This document shows, piece by piece, positions 7,504 through 15,890 of a DNA stretch of 64,000 nucleotides; positions within the stretch are counted from its first letter, which is position 1; the number at the start of each line of letters is the position of its first letter. A model generated the notes under the pieces. The model saw only the letters and a program-made list of their open reading frames with translations. It did no database searches and was not told where the DNA came from. The DNA is taken from NCBI GenBank assembly GCA_963839745.1, contig CAWIWC010000014.1:134390-198389 (forward strand). Direction: 5' to 3'. The position numbers and the translations under genes were made by a program. This DNA comes from JAIBJN01 sp963839745. GTDB taxonomy: Bacteria > Actinomycetota > Thermoleophilia > Gaiellales > Gaiellaceae.

Positions 7504-7995
7504 CTAGCGCTCGCGCTCGGAGGCCCGTTTCTTCAGCACGCGGTGGACTCCGGCCGCGGCGGCGCGGAGGTCCTTGTCGTCCGCCTCCTCCGCCATGTGG
7601 GCGAGGAGCGTGATCGTGTCGGCCTGGGGAGAGCCGTTCTTGAGCGAGAGGATCGCGAGCCGGCGAACGGCCGCGTTGGGGTCCTCGTTCGCGAGCGAGT
7701 GCAGCGTGCCGCGCCTGGCGTTCACGAGCCCTGGATGGTCACGCGAGAGCAGCTCGAGCGAGAGCAGCGCCGAGCCGCGCGCGGCAGGGCTCGTGTCCTC
7801 GAGCCCGCGGCGCAGGAGCTCGGTCTTCTGGTTGAAACGGAGCTGGCCGATCGCCCGGTAGGCCAGCGCGCGCTCGCGGTAGTCCTGGCTGCGTGCGGCC
7901 GCCTCGAGGTCGTCGTCGACCGCGCGGCGGATGTCGGCGAGCGCCCGCTCGTCGGTGACTTCGGCGGCACGGCCCACGGCCTCGGCGAGCGTCAC
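7504..7995 (-). CDS. HEAT-like repeat protein downstream of citrate synthase
   Basis: A 163-residue, entirely helical protein with repeats of about 30 residues (RERALAYRAIGQL, SPAARGSALLSLELL, PNAAVRRLAILSL) typical of HEAT/armadillo scaffolds. GTG 7995 overlaps the citrate synthase TGA, so translation is coupled. No enzymatic motif is visible. Position suggests a partner or assembly factor for the TCA enzymes, but this is inference only. Confidence 0.7.
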   Translation of the reverse strand: MTLAEAVGRAAEVTDERALADIRRAVDDDLEAAARSQDYRERALAYRAIGQLRFNQKTELLRRGLEDTSPAARGSALLSLELLSRDHPGLVNARRGTLHSLANEDPNAAVRRLAILSLKNGSPQADTITLLAHMAEEADDKDLRAAAAGVHRVLKKRASERER

Positions 7996-9068
7996 GCGAG
8001 CGTGCGGGCGGCGGGGCCGACGTAGGTCGCCGAGGGGCGGAAGAGCTTCCCGGTCCGCTTCTGCTCGAGGATGTGCGCCGACCAGCCGGCGACGCGAGAG
8101 CAGGCGAACATCGCCGGCGCGAGCGGCGGCGGGATCTCGGCGATGTCGAGCACGACGGCCGAGTAGTACTCGACGTTCGTGGCGAGCACGCGCTCGGGGT
8201 GGCGCTCCTGGAGCGCCGCGAGCGCGGCCTGCTCGAGCTCCTCGGCCACCTCGACGTACGGCGACCCGAGCTCCTGCGCGGTGCGCTTGAGAAGCCTCGA
8301 GCGCGGGTCCTCGGCGCGGTAGACGCGGTGCCCGAAGCCCATGATCCGCTTCCCGCTCGCGAGGGCGTCGCGCACCCAGCCCTCGGCGTCGCCGTGGGCG
8401 GCGACCTCCTCGAGCATCGGCTTGACGTACGCCGGGGCGCCGCCGTGCAGCGGGCCCGAGAGCGCGCCGACGGCCGCGGAGAGACTGGCTCCGCAGTCCG
8501 CACCGGTCGAGGCGACCACGCGCGCGGTGAAGGTTGATGCGTTCAAGCCGTGCTCGGCCGTGCAGATCCAGTAGGTGTCGATCGCCTTGGCGTGCCGCGG
8601 ATCGGCCTCGCCGCGCCAGCGCAGGAGGAACGTCTCGGCGGCGGTGGAGCCCTGCGCGACGACCTCGTCGGGCACGACGTCGTTCTTGCCGTCGGCGATG
8701 CGGGCGGAGCGGGCCACGATCGACATCATCTGCGCCGACAGGCGGCCGAGATCTTCGCGCGCCTGCTCGTCGGAGATCTCGTTCAGCTTCCCGAGATCCC
8801 ACTCGCCTGCGAGCCGCGCGGTCTCGGCCTGGAGGTCGGCGGGCGCGTGTCCGGTGAGGCGCGCCGGCTCGTACGGCTCCGGGTCGGGCATCTTCGAGTC
8901 CAGGTCGTCGTCGACGAGCAGGCCCCAGACGTTCTCATAGGGATAGCGGCCGACGAGGTCTTCGATGTCGACCCCGCGGTAGCGGAGCGACCCCCCTTCC
9001 CGGTCCGGCTCGGCGATCTCCGTCTCGACGGCGACGATGCCCTCGAGTCCTGGCTTGAAGTCGTTCAT
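7992..9068 (-). CDS. gltA: Citrate synthase
   Basis: This 358-residue enzyme condenses oxaloacetate and acetyl-CoA. Catalytic signatures are CTAEHGLNAS (first active-site His), SGPLHGGA, the family stretch MGFGHRVYRAEDPRSRLL (second His and Arg) and VEYYSAVVLDIAEIPP, where the catalytic Asp normally lies. Length matches the shorter dimeric citrate/2-methylcitrate synthases, so methylcitrate activity cannot be excluded. ATG 9068 follows GGAAGGAG. It is divergent from isocitrate dehydrogenase with 73 bp between starts, arguing for a shared regulatory region. Confidence 0.92.
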   Translation of the reverse strand: MNDFKPGLEGIVAVETEIAEPDREGGSLRYRGVDIEDLVGRYPYENVWGLLVDDDLDSKMPDPEPYEPARLTGHAPADLQAETARLAGEWDLGKLNEISDEQAREDLGRLSAQMMSIVARSARIADGKNDVVPDEVVAQGSTAAETFLLRWRGEADPRHAKAIDTYWICTAEHGLNASTFTARVVASTGADCGASLSAAVGALSGPLHGGAPAYVKPMLEEVAAHGDAEGWVRDALASGKRIMGFGHRVYRAEDPRSRLLKRTAQELGSPYVEVAEELEQAALAALQERHPERVLATNVEYYSAVVLDIAEIPPPLAPAMFACSRVAGWSAHILEQKRTGKLFRPSATYVGPAARTLA

Positions 9069-9141
9069 GGGCTCCTTCCCTGTCTGCGGCACGGTATCGG
9101 ACGGCCGCCCGCCTCTGCGCCCTTAGAATGGGCCGCGGCCG

Positions 9142-10248
9142 ATGGCACACAGAGTCACGCTCATCCCTGGCGACGGGACGGGGCCCGAGATCGCCGAGGC
9201 GACTCGGCGCGTCCTCGACGCGACCGGTGTCGACTTCGACTGGGACGTCCAGCAGGCGGGCGCCGACGTGATGGACCAGCACGGCGGGAACCCGCTTCCC
9301 GACCACGTCCTCGAGTCCATCAAGCGCAACGGGGTCGCCATCAAGGGCCCGATCACGACCCCCGTCGGCACGGGCTTCCGCTCGGTCAACGTGGCCCTGC
9401 GCAAGAGCCTCGACCTCTACGGCCAGGTGCGGCCGTGCAAGAGCTATCCCGGCGTCCGCTCGCGCTACGACACGGTCGACCTCGTGGTCGTCCGCGAGAA
9501 CACGGAGGACCTCTACGCCGGGATCGAGCTCGAGGACGGCACCGACGAGGCGCTCGAGCTGATCGCCTGGATCGAGCAGCACGGCCTGGGGCGGATCCGC
9601 GAGGGCTCCGGGATCTCGGTCAAGCCGATCTCGGTGACCGGCACGCGGCGCATCGTCGAGTTCGCCTTCGACTACGCGCGCAAGAACGGCCGCCGCAAGG
9701 TGACGGCCGTGCACAAGGCCAACATCATGAAGTTCACGGACGGGCTCTACCTCCGGGTCGCCCGCGAGGTCGCCGCCGAGAACGAGGACGTGGAGTTCGA
9801 GGACAAGATCGTCGACAACCTCTCGATGCAGCTCGTCCAGCGGCCTGAGGAATACGACGTGCTCGTCTGCCCCAACCTCTACGGCGACATCGTCTCCGAC
9901 CTCTGCGCCGGCCTGATCGGCGGCCTCGGGCTCGCGCCCGGCGGCAACTTCGGCACGCACGCCGCCGTCTTCGAGCCGACCCACGGCTCGGCGCCCAAGT
10001 ACACGGGTCAGAACAAGGTGAACCCGATGGCGATGATGCTCTCCGGGGTGATGATGCTCCGGCACCTCGAGGAGCGCGACGCCGCGGACCGCCTCGAGAC
10101 CGCCATCGCCGAGGTCATCGCCGAAGGGGCGCAGGTCACCTACGACATGAAGCCGACCCGCGACGACCCGACCGCGGTCGGGACGAGCGAGGTCGCCGAC
10201 GCCATTATCGATGCCGTGCAAAATGCTGCGCATTTTCCACGGGTGTGA
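9142..10248 (+). CDS. icd: Isocitrate dehydrogenase, NAD-type
   Basis: This 368-residue member of the isocitrate/isopropylmalate dehydrogenase family converts isocitrate to 2-oxoglutarate. Visible motifs are LIPGDGTGPEI (N-terminus), the substrate loop FRSVNVALRKSLDLYGQVRP, VVVRENTEDLYAGIE, the VTAVHKANIMK lysine region, CPNLYGDIVSDL (metal-binding Asp) and GSAPKYTGQNKVNPMA. The loop and short length fit eukaryote-like NAD-IDH better than isopropylmalate dehydrogenase, and the mdh and citrate synthase neighbours support this. Cofactor choice is inferred. Confidence 0.88.
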   Translation: MAHRVTLIPGDGTGPEIAEATRRVLDATGVDFDWDVQQAGADVMDQHGGNPLPDHVLESIKRNGVAIKGPITTPVGTGFRSVNVALRKSLDLYGQVRPCKSYPGVRSRYDTVDLVVVRENTEDLYAGIELEDGTDEALELIAWIEQHGLGRIREGSGISVKPISVTGTRRIVEFAFDYARKNGRRKVTAVHKANIMKFTDGLYLRVAREVAAENEDVEFEDKIVDNLSMQLVQRPEEYDVLVCPNLYGDIVSDLCAGLIGGLGLAPGGNFGTHAAVFEPTHGSAPKYTGQNKVNPMAMMLSGVMMLRHLEERDAADRLETAIAEVIAEGAQVTYDMKPTRDDPTAVGTSEVADAIIDAVQNAAHFPRV

Positions 10249-10290
10249 ACTTTTGTCCCGTCGCTTCGCTCGGGAGGATGGAATAAGAAC

Positions 10291-11214
10291 ATGAGACGCA
10301 AGGTGACAGTGGTCGGTGCCGGCAACGTCGGCGCCACCGCCGCGCAGGAGATCGCCAGGCGCGACTACGCGGACGTCGTGCTGGTCGACATCAAGGAAGG
10401 GCTGCCGCAGGGCAAGGCTCTCGACATCGACCAGGCCGCGTCGGTGCTCGGCTACGAGCCCTCCGTCGTCGGCTCGAACGGCTACGAGGAGACCAAGGGC
10501 TCCGACGTGGTCGTCGTCACGGCCGGGGTCCCGCGCACCGGCGAGATGAGCCGCGACGACCTGGTGACGATCAACGAGGGCATCGTCGGCTCGGTCACCC
10601 GCGAGGTCGGCGAGTATTCGCCCGACGCGATCCTGATCGTCGTCTCGAACCCGCTCGACGCCATGTGCCACGTGGCCAAGAACGTCTCCGGCTGGCCGCG
10701 CGAGCGGGTCTTCGGGATGGCCGGCATCCTCGACACCGCGCGCTTCAGCGCCTTCATCGCCATGGAGACCGGCGCCTCGATCAAGGACGTGACCGCGATG
10801 GTGCTCGGCGGCCACGGCGACCAGATGGTGCCCGTGGTCTCGGCGACGACCGTCGGCGGCGTCCCGCTCACGAAGCTCGTCTCGGCGGACAGGATCGAGG
10901 CGATGGTCGAGCGCACCCGCAAGGGCGGCGGCGAGATCGTGAAGCTCCTCGGCACCTCGGCCTGGTACGCGCCCGGCGCCGCGGCGGCGCAGATGGTCGA
11001 CTCGATCGTGCTCGACCAGAAGCGCGTCCTCCCGTGCACCGCGCTGCTCCAGGGCGAGTACGGCATCGACGACCTCTACATGGGCGTGCCCGTGAAGCTC
11101 GGCGCCGGCGGGATCGAGGAGATCTTCGAGCTCGACCTCACGGACGACGAGCGGGCAGCGCTCGTCGAGTCCGCGGCGGCCGTCCGCGAGGTCGTCTCCG
11201 TCCTCGCCGGGTAG
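10291..11214 (+). CDS. mdh: Malate dehydrogenase, LDH-like type
   Basis: A 307-residue NAD-dependent dehydrogenase interconverting malate and oxaloacetate. The N-terminal Rossmann motif is VVGAGNVGAT. The mobile-loop sequence VPRTGEMSRDDL carries the Arg expected of malate enzymes instead of the Gln of lactate dehydrogenases. Substrate Arg and catalytic His are in GILDTARFSAFI and VLGGHGDQMVP. It follows isocitrate dehydrogenase by 42 bp and probably shares its transcript. Confidence 0.93.
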   Translation: MRRKVTVVGAGNVGATAAQEIARRDYADVVLVDIKEGLPQGKALDIDQAASVLGYEPSVVGSNGYEETKGSDVVVVTAGVPRTGEMSRDDLVTINEGIVGSVTREVGEYSPDAILIVVSNPLDAMCHVAKNVSGWPRERVFGMAGILDTARFSAFIAMETGASIKDVTAMVLGGHGDQMVPVVSATTVGGVPLTKLVSADRIEAMVERTRKGGGEIVKLLGTSAWYAPGAAAAQMVDSIVLDQKRVLPCTALLQGEYGIDDLYMGVPVKLGAGGIEEIFELDLTDDERAALVESAAAVREVVSVLAG

Positions 11215-11224
11215 CGGCGGCGAT

Positions 11225-11246
11225 TGCCGCCCGGCTTCGGGCGGCA
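11225..11246 (+). terminator. Hairpin after mdh
   Basis: TGCCGCCCG (11225-11233) pairs with CGGGCGGCA (11238-11246) around GCTT. There is no U-tract, and it lies just upstream of the PDZ-Lon gene, so it may attenuate rather than stop transcription. Confidence 0.45.
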
Positions 11247-11262
11247 GGGCTACGATCGCTGG

Positions 11263-12249
11263 ATGATGCGCCGCCTCGCGTACGTCCTCGCCGGCCTCAC
11301 GGTCGTCGTGGTCACGGGCCTCGTGCTCACCCTCATCCCCTCGAACCACTACATCGTCCTCCCCGACAGGGCACGGCCGACGGACCCGCTCGTCCGCATT
11401 CCCGGCGAGGAGTCCCAGGACGAGGAGGACATCTACATGGTCGACGTCCGCATCGGGCGCGCCAACCTGCTCGAGCGGCTCTTCCCCAGTATCCGGGAGG
11501 GCGCCGACCTCCTGCCCGAGCGGGCGATCAACCCGGAGGGCGTCAGCGACCGGCAGCGCCGCCAGTCGAGCCTCAACGACATGTCTCGCTCACAGCTCGT
11601 CGCGATCACCGTCGCGCTCCGCGAGCTCGGACGTGAGGTCGAGGTGAGCGGGGACGGCGCCGAGGTCGTGCTCGTGCAGCCGGGCTCCCCGGCGGAGGGG
11701 GTGCTGCAGGTCGGAGACGTGATCGTCGAGGCCGAGGGCGAGGAGATCGAGTCGATCGACGACCTCCGCCGGGCTCTCGACGACGTCGAGCCCGGCCAAG
11801 ATGTCGAGCTCACGGTCCAGCGCGGAGAGGAGCGCGTCGACCTCACGTCGGCGACGCAGGCCTCCCCGGACGAGCCGGACCGTGCCGTGATGGGCGTCCA
11901 GGTGCAGGACGCGCTCGACTTCGAGTTCCCCGTGGACATCGAGATCGACGCCGGCGCCATCGGCGGGCCGTCCGCCGGGCTGGCGTTCGCGCTCGACATC
12001 GTGGACGAACTGGGAGAGGACATCGACCGCGGCCGCAAGATCGTGGCGACGGGCGAGCTGACGATCGACGGAGAGGTCCTGCCGATCGGGGGCGTGAAGC
12101 AGAAGGCCATCGGCGCGCGCGAGGCGGGCGCCGACATCTTCCTCGTCCCGGACGCGAACTACGAGGACGCGCGCAAGGCAGTCGACGACCTCGAGATCAT
12201 CCCCGTCTCCACGTTCGACGAGGCGTTGTCCGTTCTGGCAGCAAATTAG
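11263..12249 (+). CDS. YlbL-like PDZ-Lon family serine protease
   Basis: This 328-residue membrane-anchored protease has one N-terminal transmembrane helix (residues 4-22), a PDZ domain (about residues 125-200: VLVQPGSPAEGVLQVGDVIVEAEG) and a C-terminal Lon-type domain without ATPase. The Ser-Lys dyad is visible in AGAIGGPSAGLAFALDIVDE (Ser) and PIGGVKQKAIGAREAGAD (Lys). Relatives act outside the membrane on exported or envelope proteins. Two ATG codons (11263, 11266) are possible starts. Confidence 0.85.
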   Translation: MMRRLAYVLAGLTVVVVTGLVLTLIPSNHYIVLPDRARPTDPLVRIPGEESQDEEDIYMVDVRIGRANLLERLFPSIREGADLLPERAINPEGVSDRQRRQSSLNDMSRSQLVAITVALRELGREVEVSGDGAEVVLVQPGSPAEGVLQVGDVIVEAEGEEIESIDDLRRALDDVEPGQDVELTVQRGEERVDLTSATQASPDEPDRAVMGVQVQDALDFEFPVDIEIDAGAIGGPSAGLAFALDIVDELGEDIDRGRKIVATGELTIDGEVLPIGGVKQKAIGAREAGADIFLVPDANYEDARKAVDDLEIIPVSTFDEALSVLAAN

Positions 12250-12359
12250 TTGCCCGCACGGTCAACGCTTTGCAAGAACCTTCCGGAAATAGCGTGTTTT
12301 TCGTCGCGGCAACGCTTACCCCCGAGGCGGCGAAAGCCTAAGATGGTCGTCCCCGGACG

Positions 12360-12536
12360 ATGGCGAAAAGGCGGAAAAATACCTGCAACGACTGCTATTT
12401 CCGCCAAGCCGGGCTCTGCGCGCTGACGGAGGGGCCCTGCCCGACGTTTCGGTCGGCGAAGGCTCCCCGGCTCGAGCCGCCCGAGCAGGCGCGACTGATC
12501 GCACGGCCCGCGCTCCGCGCCCACGCGGCCGCTTAG
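12360..12536 (+). CDS. Small four-Cys protein
   Basis: A 58-residue ORF begins ATG GCG AAA AGG CGG at 12360. Its basic N-terminus is followed by CNDCYFRQAGLCALTEGPC, a four-Cys cluster with spacing C-x2-C-x7-C-x6-C that could bind zinc or an iron-sulfur centre. The tail is Ala/Arg-rich. The stop overlaps the convergent cupin gene by 4 bp. Codon usage matches neighbouring genes. Function unknown. Confidence 0.6.
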   Translation: MAKRRKNTCNDCYFRQAGLCALTEGPCPTFRSAKAPRLEPPEQARLIARPALRAHAAA

Positions 12537-13189
12537 ACGTCGGGCCGCGTCGGGAAGCCGTCCTCCTCTCGGATCGAGTCGAGGTCGGAGTCGCCGCTCG
12601 CCCAGCCCGCCACCTGCGGGTCGAGCTCCGCGGAACGGATGAGGTGCGCGAGCGCGTCCACCCGGCGCCCGGCAAGGGCCTCGAAACAGGCGAGGTTGTA
12701 GAGAACGTTGGGGTTGTCCGGATGCCGCTCGAGGGCGCGGGCCATGATCGCGGTCGCCCCCTCGTAATCCTTCGCCGTGTAGAGCGGCAGCGCCTCGAGC
12801 CATGAATCCCACGGCGAGGCCATGAAGGCCTCACCGCGCGTCCCTCCGACGACGAGGACGGTGGTGTCGGGCTCGGCGGCCGTCGCCGCACGGCGAGTGG
12901 CGGGGTCGGGGACGAAGACGAAGGTGCCCGGAGGCCCATCCAGCTCGTCTCCATCGACGATGAAGCGTGCGTGGCCTGTGAGGACGAGGTACAGCTCCTC
13001 GTGGTGGCCCGCACCGGCGCCGAGCTCGTCGTGCTCCTCGATGACCTGGCCGCCCGCTTCGCGTGCGGCGTAAGCGTTGATGCCGAAGGAGCCGATCCCG
13101 AGCGGGGCCCGCACCGGGATCGTGACGGCCTCGCCGTCGAAGCGCTCGAGGTCGTCCAGGTGGGCGGTGCGGTACCCGGGGCCGTTCAC
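12533..13189 (-). CDS. Cupin-TPR protein
   Basis: A 218-residue protein starts at GTG 13189, overlapping the aminotransferase stop (GTGA). The N-terminal half is a cupin barrel (GAGAGHHEELYLVLTGHARFIVDGDE gives the first metal motif; GTFVFVPDPATRRA the second). The C-terminal half has a tetratricopeptide-like helical repeat (ATAIMARALERHPDNPNVLYNLACFEALAGR). It probably binds or senses a small molecule related to the coupled aminotransferase. The substrate is unknown. Confidence 0.75.
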   Translation of the reverse strand: MNGPGYRTAHLDDLERFDGEAVTIPVRAPLGIGSFGINAYAAREAGGQVIEEHDELGAGAGHHEELYLVLTGHARFIVDGDELDGPPGTFVFVPDPATRRAATAAEPDTTVLVVGGTRGEAFMASPWDSWLEALPLYTAKDYEGATAIMARALERHPDNPNVLYNLACFEALAGRRVDALAHLIRSAELDPQVAGWASGDSDLDSIREEDGFPTRPDV

Positions 13190-14286
13190 GCGGTGACCGC
13201 GACCGCCTCCCGCACGAGGCGTCCGAGCCGGGCGATGCCCTCGTCGATCTCGGCCGGCGTTGCGTACGAGAACGCCAACCGGATGGCCGTCTCGCCGCCG
13301 CCGTCCCAGTAGAAGTCGGCGCCCTTCACGAAGGTGACGTCGACCTCGTCGGCCTGGGCGAGGAGCGCCTCGCCGGTCATCCCGCCCGGAAGGTCGACCC
13401 AGAGGAAGTAGCCGCCGTCCGGCTCGTTCCAGGTCGTCCCCTCGGGCATCTCGCGCGCAAGGGCGCCGATCATCGCGTCGCGTCGCGCACGGAGGCTCTC
13501 GCGGATCGTCTCGACGTTCGGGTCGAACTTCCCGCGGGCGGCGAACTCGTGCAGGGTCGCCTCCACGAACATCACCGGCGAGACGTAGTTCTCGAACACG
13601 AGCGTCTGCATGGCGCCCATGAGCTCTTCGGGCAGGATCGCGTAGCCGACGCGGATCCCCGGGGCGACCGTCTTCGAGAACGAGGACAGGAACATGACCC
13701 CGTCGCCGCCCGAGAGCTCGATCAGCCGTGGGAGCGTCTCGCCGGCGAAGCGGAGCAGGCCGTACGGGTCGTCCTCGAGGACCGTCGCACCGTGAGAGCG
13801 CGCGACCTGGAGGAGGCGGCGCCGGCTCGGCTCGGACAGCGTCCGGCCGCTCGGGTTCTGGAAGGTCGGGATCGTGTAGACGAGGCTGGGCCCCGAGCTG
13901 CGCCCGAGCGCCTCGTCGAGCGCGTCCACGTCGAGTCCCTCGTCGGTCTGCGGCACGGCCTCGACCTCGGCGCCCAGACGCCGCAGGATCTGGAGCGAGC
14001 GGTCGTAGCACGGGGCCTCGACGAACACCTTCGTGCCGGCCTGGACGTGGTGGCGGGCGATGAAGTTGAACGCCTGGAGCGAGCCGTTCGTGACCATCAC
14101 GCGCTCGACAGGGACGTCGTGGCGGTCGGCGATCCACTCGCGCAGCGGCGGGTAGCCGAGGGGCGGGCCGTAGTTCATGGCGGTGGCGCCGTCGCGTTCG
14201 AGGGCGGCCTTGGCGCACTCGCCGAACTCCTCGAGAGGCAGCAGGTCGGGGCCCGGAAATCCGCGGGCGAAGGAGATTTGAGTCAT
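13186..14286 (-). CDS. PLP-dependent aminotransferase, class I/II
   Basis: This 366-residue fold-type I aminotransferase resembles the 2-aminoadipate / MocR-type aminotransferases. Motifs: NYGPPLGYPPLREWIADR (N-terminal), VTNGSLQAFNFIAR, TIPTFQNPSGRTLSEPSRR (substrate-carboxylate region), LEDDPYGLLRF (Asp for pyridine N) and SSFSKTVAPGIRVGY (Schiff-base Lys). There is no N-terminal GntR domain, so it is an enzyme rather than a MocR regulator. It is translationally coupled to the cupin-TPR protein. Amino-acid specificity is not readable. Confidence 0.87.
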   Translation of the reverse strand: MTQISFARGFPGPDLLPLEEFGECAKAALERDGATAMNYGPPLGYPPLREWIADRHDVPVERVMVTNGSLQAFNFIARHHVQAGTKVFVEAPCYDRSLQILRRLGAEVEAVPQTDEGLDVDALDEALGRSSGPSLVYTIPTFQNPSGRTLSEPSRRRLLQVARSHGATVLEDDPYGLLRFAGETLPRLIELSGGDGVMFLSSFSKTVAPGIRVGYAILPEELMGAMQTLVFENYVSPVMFVEATLHEFAARGKFDPNVETIRESLRARRDAMIGALAREMPEGTTWNEPDGGYFLWVDLPGGMTGEALLAQADEVDVTFVKGADFYWDGGGETAIRLAFSYATPAEIDEGIARLGRLVREAVAVTA

Positions 14287-14384
14287 GGCACGAGTCTACT
14301 GAGGGCGCCCGCGGGAGGGTTGGTTTCGCCCCGGGCGGGTATCACCTCGTCCTCAGACTGGCGTCTGGACAGGAGGTCATCGGG

Positions 14385-15012
14385 ATGCGGCTGAAGGGTC
14401 TACTTCTCTTTGCGTTCTTGCTGGCGGCGGGCGGCTCGCCCAGCTCGGCGCAGCAGCTTCCTCAACTTCCCCAACTCCCTCCGCTTCCTCCGCTTCCGTC
14501 GGTCCCCGACACGACGAAGCCGGTGGAGGAAACGACGGAGAAGGTGGTCGAGGACGTGAACAAGGCGGTCGACCAGACCGGCGATGCGGTCGGAAGTACG
14601 CCGACCCCGTCGCCCGGCGCCGGGTCGGGCGACGGGAGCGGCTCGGAAGGCGGCGGGGGCACCGTTCCCAAGCCGGCCGCCGGAGGCGCGAACCAGCCGT
14701 CTGACGGCGGCGGCAGTGCCGGCTCGGCAGGGTTCTCGCACGAGTGTCCCGGCGAGGGTCGGCTGGGCGGCGGCGGAGGGCGCGGTCCTACGATCCTCTC
14801 GAGCGCCGTTGTCGGGGGCCTGCCCTCGGGCGAGGGAGTGCTCGGAGTTGAGGCGGGAGAGGAGTCGGGGGGCGCCGGCGGCGGCCCTCGAAGAGGCGGC
14901 CGCACGGACCGGGCCTCTCGTCCTGGCGGTCTTCGCGTTCGGTGCCCTGCTCCTGCTCGTCGGCCTCGCCGGCGGCCTGCGGGCCCTTCAGGGGCGCCTG
15001 AGGGGAATCTAG
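14385..15012 (+). CDS. Secreted Pro/Gly-rich protein with C-terminal membrane anchor (frameshifted)
   Basis: ATG 14385 follows AGGAGG. The protein has a signal peptide (LLLFAFLLAAGGSPSSAQ), a PQLP repeat segment, a low-complexity Gly/Ser/Pro region and a C-terminal transmembrane helix (LVLAVFAFGALLLLVGLAGG) with a basic tail. N- and C-terminal parts lie in different frames. Removing one G from the G6 run at 14867-14872 joins them into a 208-residue protein (ESGAPAAALEEAAARTGPL), so a one-base insertion, true or artefactual, is likely. The layout fits a surface-displayed, wall-spanning anchor protein. The stop overlaps the convergent sucD stop. Confidence 0.6.
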
Positions 15013-15890
15013 GCGGTCCGGGCGCCGACGGTCTCGGCTGCGAGGCGCGCGGCTTCGGTGGGGTTCGTCCCCACGCGGACGCCGTGCGCCTCGAGGGCTT
15101 TCTTCTTCGCACGCGCGGTGCCGGCAGAGCCGGAGATGATCGCGCCCGCGTGGCCCATCGTCTTGCCCGGAGGCGCCGTGAAGCCGGCGATGTAGGCGAC
15201 GACAGGGGTGCTCATCTCCTCGGCGATGAACGCTGCCGCCTTCTCCTCCTCGGCCCCGCCGATCTCACCGACCATGACCACGAGCTCGGTCTCCGGGTCG
15301 GCCTCGAACCGCGCGAGCACGTCCACAAAGGACGACCCGACCACGGGGTCCCCCCCGATTCCGACGATAGTGGACTGACCGATACCGAGCTGTGTCAGCT
15401 CGTGCCCGATCTGGTACGTGAGCGTGCCGGATCTGGACACGAGGCCGACCGAGCCTTCGCTGAAGATCTCCGCGGGGATGATCCCGACATTCGCCTTCCC
15501 GGGCGAGAGCACGCCGGGGCAGTTGGGGCCGATGAGCGTGACGCCGCGCGGGCGCACGTGGTTGTAGACGCGCAGCATGTCGTGCGCCGGCAGGCCCTCG
15601 GTGATGCAGATGACCGTCTCGATGCCCGCGTCCACGGCCTCGTAGATCGCGTCCGCCGCGAACCGGGCGGGCACGAAGACCATCGCGGTGTTCGGGCTCG
15701 TCTCCGCGACGGCCTCGCGGACGGTGTCGAAGACGGGGATCCCCTCGACGTCCATGCCGCCCTTTGCAGGTGTGACGCCGGCGACGACGTTCGTCCCGTA
15801 GCGCAGGTTGCGCGTCGCGTGGAACGACCCCTCGCGCCCGGTGATCCCCTGCACGACGAGGCGCGTGTCGCGGTCGACGACGATCGCCAT
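15009..15890 (-). CDS. sucD: Succinyl-CoA synthetase alpha subunit
   Basis: A 293-residue CoA ligase subunit that carries the phosphohistidine. The CoA-binding Rossmann part begins VVQGITGREGSFHA. The ligase domain contains LIGPNCPGVLSPG, and the active-site His is in GKTMGHAGAIISGSAG. The ATG at 15890 overlaps the sucC stop (ATGA), so the two subunits are coupled. It makes ATP or GTP from succinyl-CoA in the TCA cycle. Confidence 0.95.
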   Translation of the reverse strand: MAIVVDRDTRLVVQGITGREGSFHATRNLRYGTNVVAGVTPAKGGMDVEGIPVFDTVREAVAETSPNTAMVFVPARFAADAIYEAVDAGIETVICITEGLPAHDMLRVYNHVRPRGVTLIGPNCPGVLSPGKANVGIIPAEIFSEGSVGLVSRSGTLTYQIGHELTQLGIGQSTIVGIGGDPVVGSSFVDVLARFEADPETELVVMVGEIGGAEEEKAAAFIAEEMSTPVVAYIAGFTAPPGKTMGHAGAIISGSAGTARAKKKALEAHGVRVGTNPTEAARLAAETVGARTA

